21,954 nucleotides of DNA from Hyphomicrobiales bacterium (GCA_021775835.1 JAJFHC010000081.1:1-21954), one strand, 5' to 3'; shown: positions 14,266 to 21,774, counted from the stretch's first letter. The notes: generated by a model not told the origin, from the letters alone. Made by a program: numbers and translations.

Positions 14266-14679
14266 ATGGTCTTTCGCTCTCCTCATTCCTCCCGTCGTGC
14301 CCGGAAAATATGCGGCAACGGATTTTCACCGTCAGCCTGGCCGGCACTGCCCGGGCGGCCGTTGCCGGGTTCTTTCGGAAATCACGTCAACCGGGTGATT
14401 CATCAACCTCTCACGCAGTCAAGCGCGCTCGATCCTTACGAAGAAATTGCGCGCCAGAATGCCATCCATCAGGCGGCCGTGGTCGTGGTGAACGACATGC
14501 GGGAAGCCTTGATGGCACTTGCACGGACCTCGAATGACCACGCGTGCCGTGTAGCCTGTGAACAGGAAGACTGGCCGCAACGTATTGAAGACTGCCTCAG
14601 CGATCTCATGGAGGACAGTTTCGCGTGTCTTCCAGATGCAATTGCCCGGGCAAGACGGGAGCTTGGGAGAGAGGAATGA
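14266..14679 (+). CDS. Unknown small acidic protein
   Basis: This 137-residue protein is not recognised. From about residue 44 on, the sequence looks like a folded helical protein: YEEIARQNAIHQAAVVVVNDM, then ALMALARTSNDHACRVACEQ, then an acidic helix IEDCLSDLMED and a basic end ARARRELGREE. The first 40 residues are rich in Ser, Pro and Arg and look less natural. ATG 14266 is chosen because GAGGAG lies seven bases upstream, but a GTG at 14394 would remove that odd part (95 residues left). It sits behind the structured RNA and its terminator, and its stop overlaps the start of the next gene by four bases (ATGA), so the two are translationally coupled. Confidence 0.55.
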   Translation: MVFRSPHSSRRARKICGNGFSPSAWPALPGRPLPGSFGNHVNRVIHQPLTQSSALDPYEEIARQNAIHQAAVVVVNDMREALMALARTSNDHACRVACEQEDWPQRIEDCLSDLMEDSFACLPDAIARARRELGREE

Positions 14680-14930
14680 CAAAAAAGGGGCCGGCACGCA
14701 ATGTGCCATTTGTTCTGACGACGATCGGCGACATAACCCAGACGCTTTATGAAATGTGGGCCTGGTGTCCTGAATGCATGCGTGGCCGGGAGCTTGACCT
14801 GGACCAACTGGCGGACCAACTCGGTTCGGATTTTCCCTATATGCAACTCAAGAAGGTTCTCGTGTGTACAGCATGCGGGAGGCGTGGCTGCGTCGCCCAC
14901 TTCTCACACAAATCGGGCACCATTCGTTAA
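14676..14930 (+). CDS. Zinc-ribbon protein
   Basis: An 84-residue protein with two cysteine pairs, CPEC at about 31-34 and CTAC at about 63-66, plus a further Cys and His nearby (RRGCVAHFSH). This is the pattern of a small zinc ribbon. Between them is a helical ELDLDQLADQLGSDFPY segment typical of alphaproteobacterial small zinc-ribbon proteins of unknown role. The ATG lies inside the stop of the preceding gene (ATGA overlap) and has AGAGAGG just upstream. The pairing with an unknown partner behind a repressor-controlled promoter suggests a DNA- or RNA-binding accessory role, which is inferred. Confidence 0.7.
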   Translation: MTKKGPARNVPFVLTTIGDITQTLYEMWAWCPECMRGRELDLDQLADQLGSDFPYMQLKKVLVCTACGRRGCVAHFSHKSGTIR

Positions 14931-14964
14931 GGGTTGCGCAACACGCGCTTCATCTCCGACAGGA

Positions 14965-15276
14965 TCACAGCCGGATAAAGACGTTTTCGTTTTCCACTTT
15001 GACCGGGTAGGTCTTGAGATCGACGCACACAGGGGCGCTGCGGGCTTTACCGGTCGGAATGTGGAAACGTCCCTGGTGCAACGGACACTCGATGATGTCG
15101 TCCATGACCAGGCCATCTTCAAGGTGCTGGGCTTCATGGGTACACATGCCGTCGGTTGCGTAAAATCCTGTCGCAGTGTTGTAGACGGCAAACGTTTTTC
15201 CGTCGTGATCGAAACGCACCAGATCTTCTTCGTCAATTTCATCGGTTCGGCAGACAAGATGCCAGGTAGCGGTCAT
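14965..15276 (-). CDS. Rieske [2Fe-2S] ferredoxin, MocE-like
   Basis: This 103-residue soluble protein carries the Rieske cluster motif Cys-x-His-x16-Cys-x2-His: C45 and H47 in CTHEAQHLEDG, and C64 and H67 in CPLHQGRF. Its size is that of a stand-alone Rieske ferredoxin that passes electrons to an oxygenase. The gene follows the desaturase-like gene with a 10-base gap and shares its strand, the same pairing as MocE and MocD in rhizopine catabolism. It is therefore probably the electron donor for that enzyme. The reductase that would reduce it is not encoded in this window. ATG at 15276 has a GAGAGA-type site at usable spacing. It ends 34 bases from the converging zinc-ribbon gene. Confidence 0.88.
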   Translation of the reverse strand: MTATWHLVCRTDEIDEEDLVRFDHDGKTFAVYNTATGFYATDGMCTHEAQHLEDGLVMDDIIECPLHQGRFHIPTGKARSAPVCVDLKTYPVKVENENVFIRL

Positions 15277-15286
15277 GGACTGTCTC

Positions 15287-16303
15287 TCATTCTGCGGCGT
15301 GAAGTGTGGGGGTGATCATGTGCGGCGCCTGGCGGATCGACGGCGCCCTGGTGTTCAACCCAAGGCTACGGCGTACGACCACAAGCAAGACCTCCCAGTT
15401 CGTCCTGATGACTCCGGGGTCGGGGTCAGGTGTCTGGTCCGCTACCGCTTTGGTAAGTGCGGGCAACTGATGGAAGGGTATCATCGGGTACAGGTGGTGC
15501 TCCACATGATGGTTCATATTCATGTAGAGGAACCGGCCCAGCCAATTGGTGCGAAACGACCGCGTCGATTCAGTGATATCGAGACTGTTCTCCTGCATTT
15601 CCACATGTTGAATCAGCGTGAACAGGAGCATGATCGGTCCTCCCGCAAGGCGCGGAATGACAAAAAACATCAGAGGCCACCAGTAGCCGGCAAGGGCTAT
15701 GATCGTCAGCGTCGCATAAACGGCAAGACAAAACCGAGCCCCCCATTTCAACTTCGGCAATTCCGAATGAGGCGTGAACTCCCGTGTTTCTTCACTGAAT
15801 TGCCCCAGGGCATGACGGAGAAACAATTTTGCTTCCAGAAAGATGAAGTCTATGCCGGAGGTTTCAAGCAACCAACCCGAGAATGCCATCGGCGTCGCAA
15901 ACGGCATTTGCGAGTCCTTGCCTTCCATCCACGTGTAAGTGTGATGGCGCGTATGGGAATAGCGCCGATAACAGGGCTCTTCAAAATAGATCAGCGATGA
16001 CACCCAAAAGCAGATTTCGTTGAGCCAGCGTGTGCGGAACGCTGTGCCGTGAGCACACTCATGGGAAAGCGCATAGGATGGCAGCGTCAACACCGTGCCA
16101 TAGATCAGAATTGCCGGAACGACCCACCATGTTCCTTGAGCAAAATACAGCCCCACTCCGGCAGTCGCCAGAAACCCGACCCACTGACAAAGCCAGGTCA
16201 CCCCGGCAACATCATTGCGGCGCGAAAGTTTCTTGATGCGCTTCTTGTCGAGCTTGACCCCCGAAGAGGCCGCATTGGTAGCGACATAGCCGGTCATCTT
16301 CAT
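15287..16303 (-). CDS. Fatty acid desaturase-family di-iron hydroxylase, MocD-like
   Basis: The 338-residue integral membrane protein belongs to the desaturase/hydroxylase family with a histidine-bound di-iron site. The boxes are HECAH (81-85), HTRHH (117-121) and HHVEHH (265-270), with an extra His at 233. Helices are predicted near 35-55, 60-80, 95-108, 190-210 and 212-232. The enzyme uses O2 and electrons to hydroxylate or desaturate a C-H bond. Its place next to a small Rieske protein makes it MocD-like, more likely acting on a small polar or N-methylated compound than on a fatty acid; this is inferred. It follows the aldolase-fold gene by 24 bases. The start is ATG 16303; a second ATG two codons later is possible. 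Confidence 0.87.
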   Translation of the reverse strand: MKMTGYVATNAASSGVKLDKKRIKKLSRRNDVAGVTWLCQWVGFLATAGVGLYFAQGTWWVVPAILIYGTVLTLPSYALSHECAHGTAFRTRWLNEICFWVSSLIYFEEPCYRRYSHTRHHTYTWMEGKDSQMPFATPMAFSGWLLETSGIDFIFLEAKLFLRHALGQFSEETREFTPHSELPKLKWGARFCLAVYATLTIIALAGYWWPLMFFVIPRLAGGPIMLLFTLIQHVEMQENSLDITESTRSFRTNWLGRFLYMNMNHHVEHHLYPMIPFHQLPALTKAVADQTPDPDPGVIRTNWEVLLVVVRRSLGLNTRAPSIRQAPHMITPTLHAAE

Positions 16304-16327
16304 GATCCAAAATCAGAGAGTGGTCGA

Positions 16328-17095
16328 TCAGTTCCGGTAGTCGGGTTCGTCACGGTCAAGCAGTGTCTTGAGATCGCTGAAGTGGCGCTCAGCCTGGCCG
16401 GGATAGGCCTCCGCCTCAACCGCCGTCTTCTCTGCGATTTCATCGGACATGATACGCAATGGCCTGCCGGTGGAAAGTGCCGTCACAAGGGTTTCGGCAG
16501 CTTTTTCGAAATAGTAGAGCCGGTTGAATGTGTCCGCGACCGAGTTGCCGATGACCATGATCCCATGATTGCCCATGACCAGGACACGGTGCTTCGGGTC
16601 ACGCAACAAGGTACAGCATCGCTCTGACTCTTCTTCGAAGGCAATGCCGCCAAATTCCTCGTCGAGGGCCATGCGATTGAAGAACAACGCCGTATTCTGA
16701 TCGATCGGCGGCATCGAGCTGTCCTGCAAGGCGGCAAGCGCGGTCGCATATTTCGAATGCACATGCAGGGCACAGACAGCATGGGGGCAGTTGCGGTGAA
16801 TGGCGCCGTGAAGCCACCAAGCCGTCAGGTCCGGTGCATCGGGCCGCTCAAGGGTTTCTTCGTCATTGGCGTCAAGCAGCAAAAGGTTGCTGGCCGTGAC
16901 AAGACCGAAATGAACCTGGTTCGGATTCATGAGAAACTTGGAACCATCGTCACTGACAGCCAGACTGAAATGATTGGCTACGGCTTCGTGCCAGTTCAGA
17001 CGTGCCGTCCAGCGGAATGCCGCGGCCAGATCGACACGTTCTTCGTAGTGATCGAGATTGGCACCTCTCGTGTCGGCGATGTTGGTTATGCTCAT
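16328..17095 (-). CDS. Class II aldolase/adducin family protein
   Basis: This 255-residue protein has the class II aldolase fold. ANHFSLAV (about 40-47) holds the conserved Asn/Ser region. HVHS at 111-114 supplies two zinc-binding histidines, and NHGIMVIG (176-183) the third, H177. The Glu that acts as base in fuculose-phosphate aldolase (E73) seems replaced: the equivalent stretch reads LTAWWLHGAIH with no acidic residue four positions before the His. The protein may therefore be a decarboxylase, isomerase or lyase of another type. ATG 17095 has GGGAGA six bases upstream; the frame is open to 17533 but that part overlaps the LysR gene antisense. First gene of the likely operon with the desaturase and Rieske genes. 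Confidence 0.87.
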   Translation of the reverse strand: MSITNIADTRGANLDHYEERVDLAAAFRWTARLNWHEAVANHFSLAVSDDGSKFLMNPNQVHFGLVTASNLLLLDANDEETLERPDAPDLTAWWLHGAIHRNCPHAVCALHVHSKYATALAALQDSSMPPIDQNTALFFNRMALDEEFGGIAFEEESERCCTLLRDPKHRVLVMGNHGIMVIGNSVADTFNRLYYFEKAAETLVTALSTGRPLRIMSDEIAEKTAVEAEAYPGQAERHFSDLKTLLDRDEPDYRN

Positions 17096-17173
17096 GGCAA
17101 TTCTCCCGCTCAAGTCGATTGAGAAAATGCGTGTTGCGTCCTTCTTAGGCAAACGAAAAATATTGACCCTTGG

Positions 17174-17190
17174 CATTAGCTTTACTAATG
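17174..17190. promoter_or_regulatory. LysR-type binding palindrome
   Basis: CATTAG-CTTTA-CTAATG is a perfect 17-base palindrome containing the T-N11-A form expected for LysR-type regulators. It lies in the 141-base divergent region, 46 bases before the LysR start and 78 bases before the aldolase-fold start. It probably serves both promoters. Confidence 0.7.
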
Positions 17191-17236
17191 AGCAAATTAT
17201 GACAGACATAACCACTGCATTAAATCGGGTACTGGA

Positions 17237-18121
17237 ATGGAAAATCGACTTCCTCCTCTGAATTGGCTGAGGGCCTTTGACGCCGCGGCGCGGCATTTGA
17301 GTTTTACGGAGGCTGCCGTGGAATTGCGCATGACACAGTCGGCTGTGAGCCAGCAGATCAAGAGCTTGGAGAGTTTTCTTGGTCGACCGCTTTTTCTGCG
17401 TCGTCCGCGCACTCTCCAGTTGACGGATGCCGCACGCACTTACCTGCCCACGGTTCAGGCAGCTTTTGCCATGCTTGGAGAAGGGACAGAGACGTTTCTG
17501 GGGAACGATCCCGGCACCACGCTGGATATTCACTCCAATCTTGCCTTCACAGTGCTGTGGCTGACGCCACGGATTGGTAAATTTCTGGACGACTACCCAT
17601 GGGTCGTTCTCAACATATCCACATCCGTATGGACGACGGAGTACACCCGCCCCTATGCCAGCGTCGAAATACGATTCGGTGGTGGTATGTGGGAGGGAGT
17701 TCCAGGCGAACGTCTGAAATCAGAATTCTATTACCCGGTCTGTTCGCCAGACATTGCCGACACGCTGAACGCTCCTAACGGCATCGCCGATCACCGCCTG
17801 ATTGACGTGAGCGGCATGCTTGAAAGCTGGGATTCATGGTTTCGGACAGCGGGCGTAGATGGTGCCGGGTCAGTGCCCGTACACAGGGCCAGTACCTTTG
17901 TCGTAACCCTTGAGATGGCGAGACGGTCGCTGGGTGTAGCACTTGCCCACGACCTCGTGGCGCGCCCCTTCTTGGAGACAGGCGACCTCGTCCGGCCGTT
18001 CGATACACGGGTTGCTCAGAAAGAAGCCTACTACCTGATCACACCGCCTGAAAGCACAATGAACCCTGCCGCCCAGGCATTTCGGGAATGGCTGCTTGCT
18101 GAAATGACATCGCCTGCATGA
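17237..18121 (+). CDS. LysR-family regulator, GcvA-type
   Basis: This 294-residue transcription factor has an N-terminal winged helix-turn-helix (about residues 5-65, including FTEAAVELRMTQSAVSQQIK) followed by a substrate-binding-like effector domain (about 90-290). The opening LPPLNWLRAFDAAARHLSF is typical of the GcvA subgroup. It diverges from the aldolase/desaturase/Rieske operon with a palindromic T-N11-A site between, the usual layout for a local activator. It is likely to respond to the imported substrate or a product. A ribosome binding site is weak (GGAATG overlaps the start, GGGTACTGG upstream). It converges on dctM with a 39-base gap that holds a hairpin. Confidence 0.9.
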   Translation: MENRLPPLNWLRAFDAAARHLSFTEAAVELRMTQSAVSQQIKSLESFLGRPLFLRRPRTLQLTDAARTYLPTVQAAFAMLGEGTETFLGNDPGTTLDIHSNLAFTVLWLTPRIGKFLDDYPWVVLNISTSVWTTEYTRPYASVEIRFGGGMWEGVPGERLKSEFYYPVCSPDIADTLNAPNGIADHRLIDVSGMLESWDSWFRTAGVDGAGSVPVHRASTFVVTLEMARRSLGVALAHDLVARPFLETGDLVRPFDTRVAQKEAYYLITPPESTMNPAAQAFREWLLAEMTSPA

Positions 18122-18134
18122 AGCAGGCGATGTC
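18106..18134. terminator. Bidirectional hairpin between LysR and dctM
   Basis: GACATCGCCTGC (18106-18117) and GCAGGCGATGTC (18123-18134) form a perfect 12-bp stem with a 5-base loop that includes the LysR stop codon. There is no strong T-run on either side, only T-rich bases. It probably ends both converging transcripts or protects their 3' ends. Confidence 0.55.
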
Positions 18135-18160
18135 GTCATTCTATTATCGTGGGAACCTGG

Positions 18161-19756
18161 CTAATCCAGAAGCGCATTCGGCAACCAGAGCGCCAGGTTC
18201 GGAAACGCCAGGATTATACCCAAGCCAATCACTTGCAGAATCACAAATGGAATAATGCCTTTGTAGATCTCCTGCATCTTCACTTCCGGAGGCGACACGC
18301 CTTTCATGTAGAACAAGGCAAACCCGAAGGGAGGCGTCAAGAATGACGTTTGCAGGTTGATAGCGACCAGAATGGCAAACCAATAGAGTACCTGGAGTTC
18401 GACGACTTTTGCAGGTGCACTGGCGTCCAGGCCCAAATGCTCGCCAAACTCCGGTGCAAGAAGGCGGATAACAGGCGTGAAAACCGGCAGGATAATAAGC
18501 GTGATTTCGAGCCAGTCAAAAAAGAAACCGAGAATGAAGACCACGCCCATCAACAAAAACAGCAGCCCCCAGGGCGCCAGATCCAGATGTTCAATGAACT
18601 GGATAATGAGGTCTTCGCCGTAAAGGGCTCTGAAAAAGTATGAAAACGTGGTCGCGGCAAGGAAGATGAAGAATATCATCGCGGTTGTCAGAGCGGTTCG
18701 GTGACAGACGTCCGTCAGGACCTGTTTACTCAAAGTGCCATTCAAAATAGCCAGGATTATCGAACCGAAAGCGCCAACGCCCGCCGCTTCCGTCGGGGTC
18801 GCCCAGCCGCCAAATATCGAGCCCAGAACCAACGTAATCAAAAACACTGGGGGCACAAATCCCTTCAGGATTAGGCCGAACAGCGTATTTCCTTCGCGTT
18901 TTCCAAAATACATGGATGCCAGGAAAATCGCAAAAAACGCCATCAGCCCCCAGTTCACGTGTTTCTCGGTAGGTGTCAGATTGAGCAGTTTCGACAAAAC
19001 GATCAATGCAATGACTGTTCCGAAAAAACCAAGGACGTTGCTTCGATTGGTGTCATCAATGTTGATCGCATCGTCATCCAGAGGCGGTGCCCATTCCGGT
19101 TTCAGCGTACTGATAATCAGAATATAGGCAAAATAGAGCGAGGCCAGGACAAGCCCCGGCACGATCGCGCCCAAAAACAAATTGCCGACTGATATCGCCA
19201 TCAGGCTTGCCATCAACACAAGCATGATCGACGGCGGTATCAGAATGCCAAGAGTGGCGGAAGCTGCCAGCGTACCTGTTGCCAGAGGACGATTGTAGTT
19301 TTGCTGCAGCATTGTCGGCAGCGCCAGCAGAGTCATCATCACCACGGACGCGCCGATAATTCCGGTTGTCGCCGCCATGATCGTGCCCATGACAGTGACT
19401 GACAGGGCCAGGCCGCCGGGTATTCGTTTCAGCATGACCTGCAAGATATGAAGCAGATCGGTCGCCACACGAGACCGTTCGAGCATTGTGCCCATAAAGA
19501 TGAAACATGGAATGGCCACCAGGATCGGATTCTGCACAGCACCACTTGCGCCGTCTCCGCCCCAGATCCTGTTCGGGACGTTGAAAAACTCGTTGATGGA
19601 AACGATGTCGAAATAAATTCCGAGGAACCCAAACAACATGGCAACGCCGCCAATAGAGATGGCGACGGGCAGGCCGGTGAACAGAGCCAATGCCAAAGCG
19701 ATGAACATGTAACCGCCGAGGTATTCGTAAAAATGGTCGTAAAGCCATTCGGGCAT
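18161..19756 (-). CDS. dctM: TRAP transporter large permease DctM
   Basis: The 531-residue inner-membrane protein is the large permease (DctM) of a tripartite ATP-independent periplasmic transporter. It has about 12-14 helices. Recognised parts are a GLPVAISIGGVAMLFGFLG opening helix, GTIMAATTGIIGASVVMM in the first half, the NYNRPLATGTLAASATLG loop, and ATPTEAAGVGAFGSIILA in the second half. The length exceeds the common 430 residues and matches the TakM-like group. It couples sodium-driven movement of the substrate delivered by DctP. Its ATG shares one base with the dctQ stop (TGATG), so the two are translationally coupled; AAGGA lies nine bases upstream. Confidence 0.92.
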   Translation of the reverse strand: MPEWLYDHFYEYLGGYMFIALALALFTGLPVAISIGGVAMLFGFLGIYFDIVSINEFFNVPNRIWGGDGASGAVQNPILVAIPCFIFMGTMLERSRVATDLLHILQVMLKRIPGGLALSVTVMGTIMAATTGIIGASVVMMTLLALPTMLQQNYNRPLATGTLAASATLGILIPPSIMLVLMASLMAISVGNLFLGAIVPGLVLASLYFAYILIISTLKPEWAPPLDDDAINIDDTNRSNVLGFFGTVIALIVLSKLLNLTPTEKHVNWGLMAFFAIFLASMYFGKREGNTLFGLILKGFVPPVFLITLVLGSIFGGWATPTEAAGVGAFGSIILAILNGTLSKQVLTDVCHRTALTTAMIFFIFLAATTFSYFFRALYGEDLIIQFIEHLDLAPWGLLFLLMGVVFILGFFFDWLEITLIILPVFTPVIRLLAPEFGEHLGLDASAPAKVVELQVLYWFAILVAINLQTSFLTPPFGFALFYMKGVSPPEVKMQEIYKGIIPFVILQVIGLGIILAFPNLALWLPNALLD

Positions 19757-20418
19757 CAGACGTGATCCTTTTTGGCGGCATCATCGTCGGTAGCTGACAG
19801 CGGTACGACGGCAACTTTTTCCAGAATTTGAACCGGAAATATCTCAAGTGCTTCTTCCGCGCCCTCAACATCTTCTGGAGATCCGTACAAAAAGACGATG
19901 AGACGCAACAACGTTGCAATGAACGAGCTCAAAAGCAGAAGAAATCCAACCAGCATGAATGACTTGATGATGTAGCGCATCGGGATCCCGGTCAGCGATT
20001 CCGACCCTTCACCCTGGCTCCACGACAAAGCAACAAAATTGAATGCGAAATACGAGATGATGAGCAAATACGGAATGCCCATGATCACGAGCCCCCAGAA
20101 CTCCACCCAAGCCTGTTTCCGGCGTGGCAGCAACTCGCGGAATATATCGACGCGAATGTGTGCGTTCATGAGGTATCCGAATCCAAACGACAAAAACAGG
20201 ATAATCCCGTGAAGATGCCACTCGGCGTCCTGAAAGATGATGGGATTGAACCAGGAGATGTTGGCTTCTGCCATCCCGACCCGGATGAAGTCGATCTTCC
20301 GGGTGATCACGTCAAACATGATGACCGCAATCAAGGGTAACATTATCCATCCGGCCACTTTGCCAAGTGCCCTTGCGGGCCGGTCAAAGAGGTCGGCAAG
20401 CGTCAGTATACCGTCCAT
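19756..20418 (-). CDS. dctQ: TRAP transporter small permease DctQ
   Basis: This 220-residue inner-membrane protein is the small permease (DctQ), with four hydrophobic helices near 20-40, 72-92, 110-135 and 160-180. The pattern HIRVDIFRELLPRRKQAWVE between helices two and three is the family mark. It is longer than many DctQ proteins (about 160-180), with an extra C-terminal cytoplasmic tail, as in TakQ-like members. It forms the membrane complex with DctM, overlapping its gene by one base. The ribosome binding site before ATG 20418 is weak. The gene is separated from dctP by 160 bases containing two hairpins. Confidence 0.9.
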   Translation of the reverse strand: MDGILTLADLFDRPARALGKVAGWIMLPLIAVIMFDVITRKIDFIRVGMAEANISWFNPIIFQDAEWHLHGIILFLSFGFGYLMNAHIRVDIFRELLPRRKQAWVEFWGLVIMGIPYLLIISYFAFNFVALSWSQGEGSESLTGIPMRYIIKSFMLVGFLLLLSSFIATLLRLIVFLYGSPEDVEGAEEALEIFPVQILEKVAVVPLSATDDDAAKKDHV

Positions 20419-20469
20419 AGGAAAAATGCTCGTTTCGCGTTACACGCGTCAGGACAGACTTGCCCCCCG

Positions 20470-20493
20470 AAAAAACAGTCGCTCACTGGCGAC
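20470..20493 (-). terminator. Terminator-like hairpin upstream of dctQ
   Basis: Read on the minus strand, GTCGC pairs with GCGAC around a 6-base loop, followed by TG and TTTTTT (20475-20470). It lies between dctP and dctQ and could cut off part of the dctP transcript before the permease genes. The stem is short, so partial termination is more likely. Confidence 0.45.
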
Positions 20494-20540
20494 ACTCCCC
20501 AGCGCATCCAGTCTTCGACCACCACGTAAAAACTTGGAAT

Positions 20541-20567
20541 CCGCGCCGGTCAATCAAACCGGCGCGG
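20541..20567 (-). terminator. GC-rich hairpin after dctP
   Basis: CCGCGCCGGT (20541-20550) and ACCGGCGCGG (20558-20567) form a perfect 10-bp stem with a 7-base loop, 11 bases after the dctP stop. A short T5 run follows at some distance on the minus strand. It probably stabilises the dctP message or ends it in part, giving more binding protein than permease. Confidence 0.55.
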
Positions 20568-20578
20568 CCCAATCAGTC

Positions 20579-21637
20579 TTACTTGAGGTAACCGCGAGAA
20601 CCCCAAACCTGATACTTCTTGTCGAATTCCGAGAAGGAATCCCAGACTTTTTTCACGTCTGGATTAGTCGAAAGTTCCTCAGCAAGAACCTCGCCCCAGG
20701 CGCCCCGGAATTTTTCGATAACCGCATCCGGCCACACCATGTTCTTCACACCGTTGCCTTCATTATCGATCATGGCCTGGAACTGAGAAGCTTCCCCATC
20801 AGCAATCATGGTGGCTATGCTTGCGCGGCAAGCGGTTTCAAGCATCGCCTTGTGCTCATCGGCAAGCCCGTTCCATTTTTCCATGTTGATGAGCAACTCG
20901 TTTGATGTCGATTGCTGGTGCCAACCCGGGAAATAGTTGAACTTCGCGATCTGGTAGAAGCCCAGAGAGCGGTCAATCGCCGGCATTGAGAACTCAGTGG
21001 CATCAATCGTGCCGCGTTCGAGCGCAGGATAAATATCTGCCGCAGCCAACTGCTGGGTCGACACACCGAACTTCTGCATCACTTTAGCGCCAACGCCGAA
21101 GAAACGCATTTTCATACCCTTGAGCTGTTCAAGGCTCTTGATTTCTTCGCGGAACCAACCGGATGTTTCCGGTGGGATCATGCCGCACAGCATATATTTT
21201 ATACCGTCACGGGCGTAGAGTTCCTCGGCAAGCTGGACACCACCGCCATAGATCATCCAGGCAGCAAATTCTGGTGCTGCAGGACCGAATGGCCATGTGG
21301 ACAGGAATGCAAATGCGGAGTTTTTGCCCTGGTTTGCGCCAGGCGTTCCCCATGCCGCGTCAATAGCGCCTTGCGATACGGGATCATAATAGGCATAGCC
21401 ACCTGTCAACGCACCGGGTTCAAACACTTTGATGTCAAAGTCTCCGCCGGACATCTTCTTAACGGCTTCTGCAATCCGGTGCGGAGGTTGGCCGATAACA
21501 GCAAGGTTTTTTGGAAATGCTGCATGCATTTTCCAGCGAACCTTCTTTGCGTCCGCCTCACCTGTTGTCACAGCAAAACCTGCCATGAGCGCCAGGGCCC
21601 CTACAGCCAAAGACTTAAACTTACTCATTGATTTCAT
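20579..21637 (-). CDS. dctP: TRAP transporter substrate-binding protein, TakP-like
   Basis: The 352-residue periplasmic protein has a signal peptide (residues 1-30, ending GEADA) and a DctP fold. It resembles TakP, the Rhodobacter alpha-keto acid binder: a VRWKMHAAFPKN start, GWFREEIKSLEQLKGMKMRFFG (about 160-181) with the conserved substrate-binding Arg178, ERGTIDATEFSMPAIDRSLG (about 208-227) and FNYFPGWHQQST. Two positions differ from what I recall of TakP: TEF instead of TEW near 215-216, and Glu near 157 where a sodium-binding Gln is usual. The ligand is therefore probably a small organic acid, perhaps not a standard keto acid. ATG 21637 has GGGAGG eight bases upstream; earlier in-frame starts lack one. 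Confidence 0.92.
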   Translation of the reverse strand: MKSMSKFKSLAVGALALMAGFAVTTGEADAKKVRWKMHAAFPKNLAVIGQPPHRIAEAVKKMSGGDFDIKVFEPGALTGGYAYYDPVSQGAIDAAWGTPGANQGKNSAFAFLSTWPFGPAAPEFAAWMIYGGGVQLAEELYARDGIKYMLCGMIPPETSGWFREEIKSLEQLKGMKMRFFGVGAKVMQKFGVSTQQLAAADIYPALERGTIDATEFSMPAIDRSLGFYQIAKFNYFPGWHQQSTSNELLINMEKWNGLADEHKAMLETACRASIATMIADGEASQFQAMIDNEGNGVKNMVWPDAVIEKFRGAWGEVLAEELSTNPDVKKVWDSFSEFDKKYQVWGSRGYLK

Positions 21638-21755
21638 AATCACTCCCTCCCTGCCGGCTGTTTTCGCCAGCGTCTTATTTCTGTGCAGTCGTGAAAGTCG
21701 ACCGTACGGCTCAGTTGCCGGGAACAAAAACGGCGCCCGGACTGTGCCGGTAAAG

Positions 21756-21774
21756 TGCCGTGCTTATCACGGCA
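21756..21774. promoter_or_regulatory. Candidate operator upstream of dctP
   Basis: TGCCGTG-CTTAT-CACGGCA is a perfect 7-bp-arm palindrome, 119 bases before the dctP ATG in the region between dctP and the right-hand edge. It differs from the LysR-type site at 17174, so another regulator may act here, or it may be an mRNA hairpin. Confidence 0.35.

Noticed and set aside
11513..14964. Integrated element with attachment sites
   Set aside because: No integrase, tRNA end or flanking direct repeat was seen, so the island cannot be called an intact prophage or mobile element.
15275..16000. 241-codon plus-strand frame
   Set aside because: Antisense to the desaturase-family gene, whose histidine boxes are all intact on the minus strand; the plus-strand product is basic and resembles no family.
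17096..17533. N-terminal extension of the aldolase-fold gene
   Set aside because: It lies antisense to the LysR helix-turn-helix region and across the divergent promoter; ATG 17095 has a good ribosome binding site and fits family length.
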